Origin: Oscillospiraceae bacterium
GTDB taxonomy: Bacteria > Bacillota > Clostridia > Oscillospirales > Acutalibacteraceae
Length of the DNA: 64,000 nt
Reading direction: 5' to 3'
Assembly: GCA_031261445.1 (NCBI GenBank)
Contig: JAISJQ010000002.1
Coordinates: 62,001 to 126,000, forward strand
Notes under the pieces: model-generated
The model's input: only the letters and a program-made list of their open reading frames with translations
What the model was told of the DNA's origin: nothing
Database searches by the model: none
Shown here: piece after piece, positions 60,357-64,000 of the stretch
Numbering within the stretch: position 1 is the stretch's first letter
Layout: each line of letters begins with the position of its first letter
Made by a program: the position numbers and the translations under genes

Positions 60357-61013
60357 TTAATTGGCGAACGCCACCCAATTCTGGATGTCCACTACTGCCA
60401 CGTCCGCCAAATCTTTTTTGCGTCCCCGTTCCAAAATTGCTGTCTTCTCCATGGCCTCTGGGGTTGCGAGGCCAAGCTCTGCATAGTACATCTCTTTGAC
60501 CTGAGACCCTGATGCATCCACCACATATTGGCATTCACTCCCTGTGGTCGTGCCGCTGCTCCCGCCTGTGACGATATAGCCGTTTTCATAGATATGCAGA
60601 AAAGCGCGGCCGCAGAAGTAATCTGACGATTCAACATTGGCAAACAGGCGCACGGCTTTATTTTGCTTAGCATCAATGGAAAAAAGGCCAACGATGCCCT
60701 CAACGTTGTCCTTAATCATCATCTCCGGCACGCCGTTTTTATCTATGTCATAGAGCGCATAGAAAAACGTGCCGTTGAGGGCGGTGTCGCTATAGACAGA
60801 AAACGCTATGTCTGGCAGCATGTTTGGGTAATCGTCAGAGGCAATCACGTCCCGATACTTGTCAAGGATAACGGAATACAGCTCGCCCGGATTGGTGTCG
60901 GGATATTGCAGAGTGGTTTGGCTGTCGTTTGCCGTGGCGGTAGGCGCAGGGGGCGGGTTGCCACAGCTGACCAAAATCAAAACAAGAAGCATACACTGAG
61001 CCAAAAACTTCAT
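60357..61013 (-). CDS. putative lipoprotein
   Basis: MKFLAQCMLLVLILVSCGNPPP lipobox (LVSC). Confidence 0.75.
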   Translation of the reverse strand: MKFLAQCMLLVLILVSCGNPPPAPTATANDSQTTLQYPDTNPGELYSVILDKYRDVIASDDYPNMLPDIAFSVYSDTALNGTFFYALYDIDKNGVPEMMIKDNVEGIVGLFSIDAKQNKAVRLFANVESSDYFCGRAFLHIYENGYIVTGGSSGTTTGSECQYVVDASGSQVKEMYYAELGLATPEAMEKTAILERGRKKDLADVAVVDIQNWVAFAN

Positions 61014-61036
61014 GTTTCAACCCTCATTCTTCAATG

Positions 61037-61418
61037 GTGAGTGAACCTATAAGCCGGGTTCTGTCGTTTAAGACAGCCATCTATCTTTGCGCGTCATTGC
61101 TGACGCGCTCGGGTCGGGGGTTGCCCCCAAACCACTGCCACCCGTTGGGGATGTGCTGCGCCGAGCAAGCGCGGGGCTATCTGCCCCTCCCCGGTCGGTG
61201 TTGCTTCGGGCAGAGTTTACAGCAGAGTGTACTCTCGCACACAATGGGTGCGCTCTTACCGCACCTTTCCACCTTGACCGGACGAGTCCGGCCGTCTATT
61301 TCTGTTGCCCTTTTCCTAAGGTCGCCCTCGGCGGCGGTTAGCCGTTGCCCTGCTCTGTGAAGCCCGGACTTTCCTCACGTTCGTCTCCGACCGCGCGGCT
61401 GTCCAGTCCACTCACCGG
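61037..61418 (-). ncRNA. rnpB: RNase P RNA
   Basis: Minus strand contains GAGGAAAGTCCGGGCTTCACAGAGCAGGGC, GAAGCAACACCGACC, ACAGAACCCGGCTTATAGGTTCACTCAC; TATAAT just upstream. Confidence 0.96.
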
Positions 61419-61452
61419 GGATATTATAACACAATCGCGTGCAGAACGCAAA

Positions 61453-61556
61453 CTAGATTTTGGATGTTAGATTCATGTCATTACCGTTCGTCTCAGGGAC
61501 AAACAACATCTTGACTCAACATCTAATATCTAAAATCTATCATCTAACATCTAGAC
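61453..61556. repeat. TAGATGTTAGA-type composite palindromic element
   Basis: ctagattttggatgttagattcatg ... caacatctaatatctaaaatctatcatctaacatctag. Confidence 0.75.
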
Positions 61557-61587
61557 TCGTAGGGGCGCGCATCGCGCGTCCGCGCCT

Positions 61588-61690
61588 AGATTCTAGATGT
61601 TAGAGACGAGATGCTAGATTTTTGAATTAGACGTTTTTGTGTTCTTTGAGAAGAAATGTTTGGATGCAGAATCTAATATCTAGCATCTAG
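61588..61690. repeat. TAGATGTTAGA-type composite palindromic element
   Basis: ctagattctagatgttagagacgagatgctagattttt ... aatctaatatctagcatctag. Confidence 0.75.
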
Positions 61691-62608
61691 AAAAGTAGAA
61701 AACCAATCCGGCAGATCCGCCTCAAAGCGACAAAAGTCCCCTGTGCGCGGGTGCACAAAACCCAGCACGGCGGCAAACAGACACTGCCCGCCCAGCGCGA
61801 TTTCGGTCGCGGGCATTTTGCCCGACCGATAGAGCGTGTCCCCCGCCACGGGACGCCCCAAATGCGCCATGTGCACACGGATCTGGTGCGTGCGCCCGGT
61901 TTCTAGTCGCAGTTCCAAGAGCGAATACGCCCCGTACCCAGCCATGTGGAACGCCTCCAGCACGCGATAATGCGTCACGGCGCGGCGGGCGCTTTTGTCC
62001 GTCACGGCAAATTTCAGGCGCTCTTTGGGATGCCGCCCGATGGGCAAATCCACTGTGCCTTCCGCCGCGCGAAACGTCCCCACGCACACCGCGCGGTACA
62101 CGCGCTCCAGACTGTGCGCCTCCAACTGCGCGGCGAGGGCACGGTGCGCAAAGTCGTTTTTCGCCACCAGCAACAGGCCGGCGGTGTCCTTGTCAATGCG
62201 GTGCACGATGCCCGGACGCAGCACGCCATTGATGCCGCTCAGGCTATCGCCGCAATGCGCCAGCAGCGCATTGACCAGCGTGCCCGTGGGGTTGCCCGCG
62301 CCCGGATGCACCACCATCCCCTTGGGCTTATTGACCACCAGCAGGTCGTCGTCCTCGTACACAATCGCCAGCGGGATGTCTTCCGCGCGGACATGCAGTG
62401 CGGTCGGTTCGGGGAGCGTGATATGCAGCTGCACGCCAGGAGCAAGCTTGTCGTTTTTCTTCGCGATCTCTCCGTCCGCCGTCACCGCGCCCTGCGCCAG
62501 CAAGAGTTGCGCTTGCGAGCGCGTCAAGTCCGGGCAAAGCCGCGCCAGGAGCGTGTCCAAACGTGTGTCGGCGTCTTCGGGCGAGACGGTCCACGCTCTG
62601 TCCGTCAT
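61673..62608 (-). CDS. RluA/RluD family pseudouridine synthase
   Basis: GMVVHPGAGNPTGTLVNALLAH, GIVHRIDKDTAGLLLVAKND, LETGRTHQIRVHMAHLGRPVAGDTLY. Confidence 0.95.
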   Translation of the reverse strand: MTDRAWTVSPEDADTRLDTLLARLCPDLTRSQAQLLLAQGAVTADGEIAKKNDKLAPGVQLHITLPEPTALHVRAEDIPLAIVYEDDDLLVVNKPKGMVVHPGAGNPTGTLVNALLAHCGDSLSGINGVLRPGIVHRIDKDTAGLLLVAKNDFAHRALAAQLEAHSLERVYRAVCVGTFRAAEGTVDLPIGRHPKERLKFAVTDKSARRAVTHYRVLEAFHMAGYGAYSLLELRLETGRTHQIRVHMAHLGRPVAGDTLYRSGKMPATEIALGGQCLFAAVLGFVHPRTGDFCRFEADLPDWFSTFLDARY

Positions 62609-63090
62609 TGCGCAGACCCAGCTTTTTTCTCGCGCAGAGCTTCGCGGATCACCAAAAATGCCAGCGCCGCCACTGCGCAGGTCAATACGGTATCCGCGCT
62701 GTTGAACACCGCAAAGCGGACGAAGGTGGGCTCAATAAAATCCACCACAAAGCCTAAGCGGATGCGATCCACCAGATTGCCCAGTCCGCCACCGATGATC
62801 AGTGCCAGACAGACGCGCTGGGAAAGCGCGAATTTGCGCGTGCCCAGAAAAAGATACAGCACACAGCCCAGCAGAATCAGCGCGATGAGCACGGTGAGGA
62901 TCTGCGGGTGCGCTTGCAAAAAGCTGAACGCCACGCCCGTGTTGCGGGTGTGGTGCAGGCGTATCCCCAAAAAAGCGCGGGTGCACTCCCCCAGCGGCAG
63001 CGCACGCACGAGGACGGCTTTGGCGATTTGGTCAAGGAGCACCGCGCCCGCAATCAATGCGCACAGCAGTAGGCTCTGCGTTCGCTTCAT
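62605..63090 (-). CDS. lspA: lipoprotein signal peptidase (signal peptidase II)
   Basis: LLDQIAKAVLVRAL, HHTRNTGVAFSFLQ, IIGGGLGNLVDRIRLGFVVDFIE. Confidence 0.93.
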   Translation of the reverse strand: MKRTQSLLLCALIAGAVLLDQIAKAVLVRALPLGECTRAFLGIRLHHTRNTGVAFSFLQAHPQILTVLIALILLGCVLYLFLGTRKFALSQRVCLALIIGGGLGNLVDRIRLGFVVDFIEPTFVRFAVFNSADTVLTCAVAALAFLVIREALREKKAGSAQ

Positions 63091-63093
63091 CGT

Positions 63094-63876
63094 TTACTCC
63101 GTAAAATAGCCGGAAAAGCGCGTCGCGTCCGCGGTCGCGCTGGACTGCGCGGCAGACGAAACCGCTTGGGCTTCTTCCGACACGGCGGGTTCTGTTTGTA
63201 CAGCGATGGGGGTCGGCGACACGGCGGACGCCTCTTCCGGCTCTGTCGCGCTGGCGGGTGCGGGGGCAATGTCGTCGGGGAGCTGGCGCAAAACGCGCAG
63301 TTGGTGCTCGTAGGCGTTGATCATATCGAGCTTAAAGCGTGCCGACAGCGCGGAGAGCTCGTCCGCCTCACGCCGAATATTCGCCCGCTGATCTTCCAGA
63401 TTATGTAGCGCCGCATAGGCCTTCTGTTCCGCGCCGCGAATGAGCACGGCGGAGCGCTCCTTGGCGGTCTCCTCGGCCTGTGTTGCCAAATCTTTGGCGT
63501 CGCGCAGGCGTTGCTCGGCGGTGGCGGTGGCCTCGCGCAGTTTCACATCCGCCTTGGCGTTGGCGGCGGCGATGAGCTCCTGTGCGTTCTGCTCGGTTTG
63601 TAGCTTGATTTTGCGTGCCTCTTCGTTGGCATCGCGCAAAATCTCATCGGCCATGATTTCCGCTTTAGAAAGCGCACGGGTGATGGAATCGCGCTGTTCC
63701 ACATATTGCTTGAGCTCCTCGGCCAGCTGTGCGCTCATGGCGCGTAGCTGCTCGAGCTCCTGCCGACTTTTCTCAAAGACATCGGCCACAGAGCCCAGGT
63801 AATCCTGCACTTCTTCGGGCTTATAGCCTTGCCGCGCCGTTGAAAAACGATGTGCGCGAATTTCGCGTGCGTCCAT
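63094..63876 (-). CDS. DivIVA domain-containing protein
   Basis: MDAREIRAHRFSTARQGYKPEEVQDYLGSVADVFEK plus coiled coil. Confidence 0.88.
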   Translation of the reverse strand: MDAREIRAHRFSTARQGYKPEEVQDYLGSVADVFEKSRQELEQLRAMSAQLAEELKQYVEQRDSITRALSKAEIMADEILRDANEEARKIKLQTEQNAQELIAAANAKADVKLREATATAEQRLRDAKDLATQAEETAKERSAVLIRGAEQKAYAALHNLEDQRANIRREADELSALSARFKLDMINAYEHQLRVLRQLPDDIAPAPASATEPEEASAVSPTPIAVQTEPAVSEEAQAVSSAAQSSATADATRFSGYFTE

Positions 63877-64000
63877 AATTTCTCCCTACCCCTTCCAAGT
63901 GTTTCGCGCTCTATTGCGGCGGAAAAAAGCTTGTGTTCGCGCCAATGGCGTCAATCTCCACGTTGGGCGGCAGGACAATCCAGCCGCTGTTGCCGTTCTT

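Noticed and set aside
61034-61360. 108-aa and 84-aa plus-strand ORFs
   Set aside because: Lie on the complement of the RNase P RNA gene.
61946-63109. 387-aa plus-strand ORF
   Set aside because: Antisense to the RluD-like gene and lspA; no family signature.

Overview
The window is a 64 kb, GC-rich chromosomal segment that reads as Clostridia/Oscillospiraceae-like (inference from gene content and gene style). Most of it is housekeeping: engB, mecA-like adaptor, rpe, pgsA-like, recA, coaC/coaB, coaX, icd-like, CIRCE-groES-groEL, murG, yajC, family-4 UDG, mnmE, recD2, a response regulator/histidine kinase/HtrA cluster, ribF, tRNA-Leu(GAG), a TagB/F-GT4 fusion, lepA, glgP, rnpB, rluD-like, lspA and divIVA. 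No CRISPR array, transposase or integrase was recognised. The most unusual items are: (1) an isolated RnfD-RnfE-RnfA module that lacks C/G/B and appears to have lost the RnfD flavinylation threonine, both RnfA cluster cysteines and one RnfE cysteine, with a new CxxC in RnfE; (2) a 45-aa ORF absent from the ORF track with its own promoter, Shine-Dalgarno and terminator; (3) several families of intergenic palindromic repeats in which base pairing is kept while sequence changes, including a 16-17-mer that recurs in the loops of different stems, and a repeat that supplies the C-termini of three unrelated proteins; (4) a 52-bp identical copy of a 6-nt-periodic repeat 31.7 kb apart; (5) a four-domain HAM1-GNAT-GrpB-NUDIX fusion; (6) a signal-peptidase-like protein without the catalytic residues; (7) a very small sortase-substrate-like protein. 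All family calls are by eye from motifs; no searches were run.
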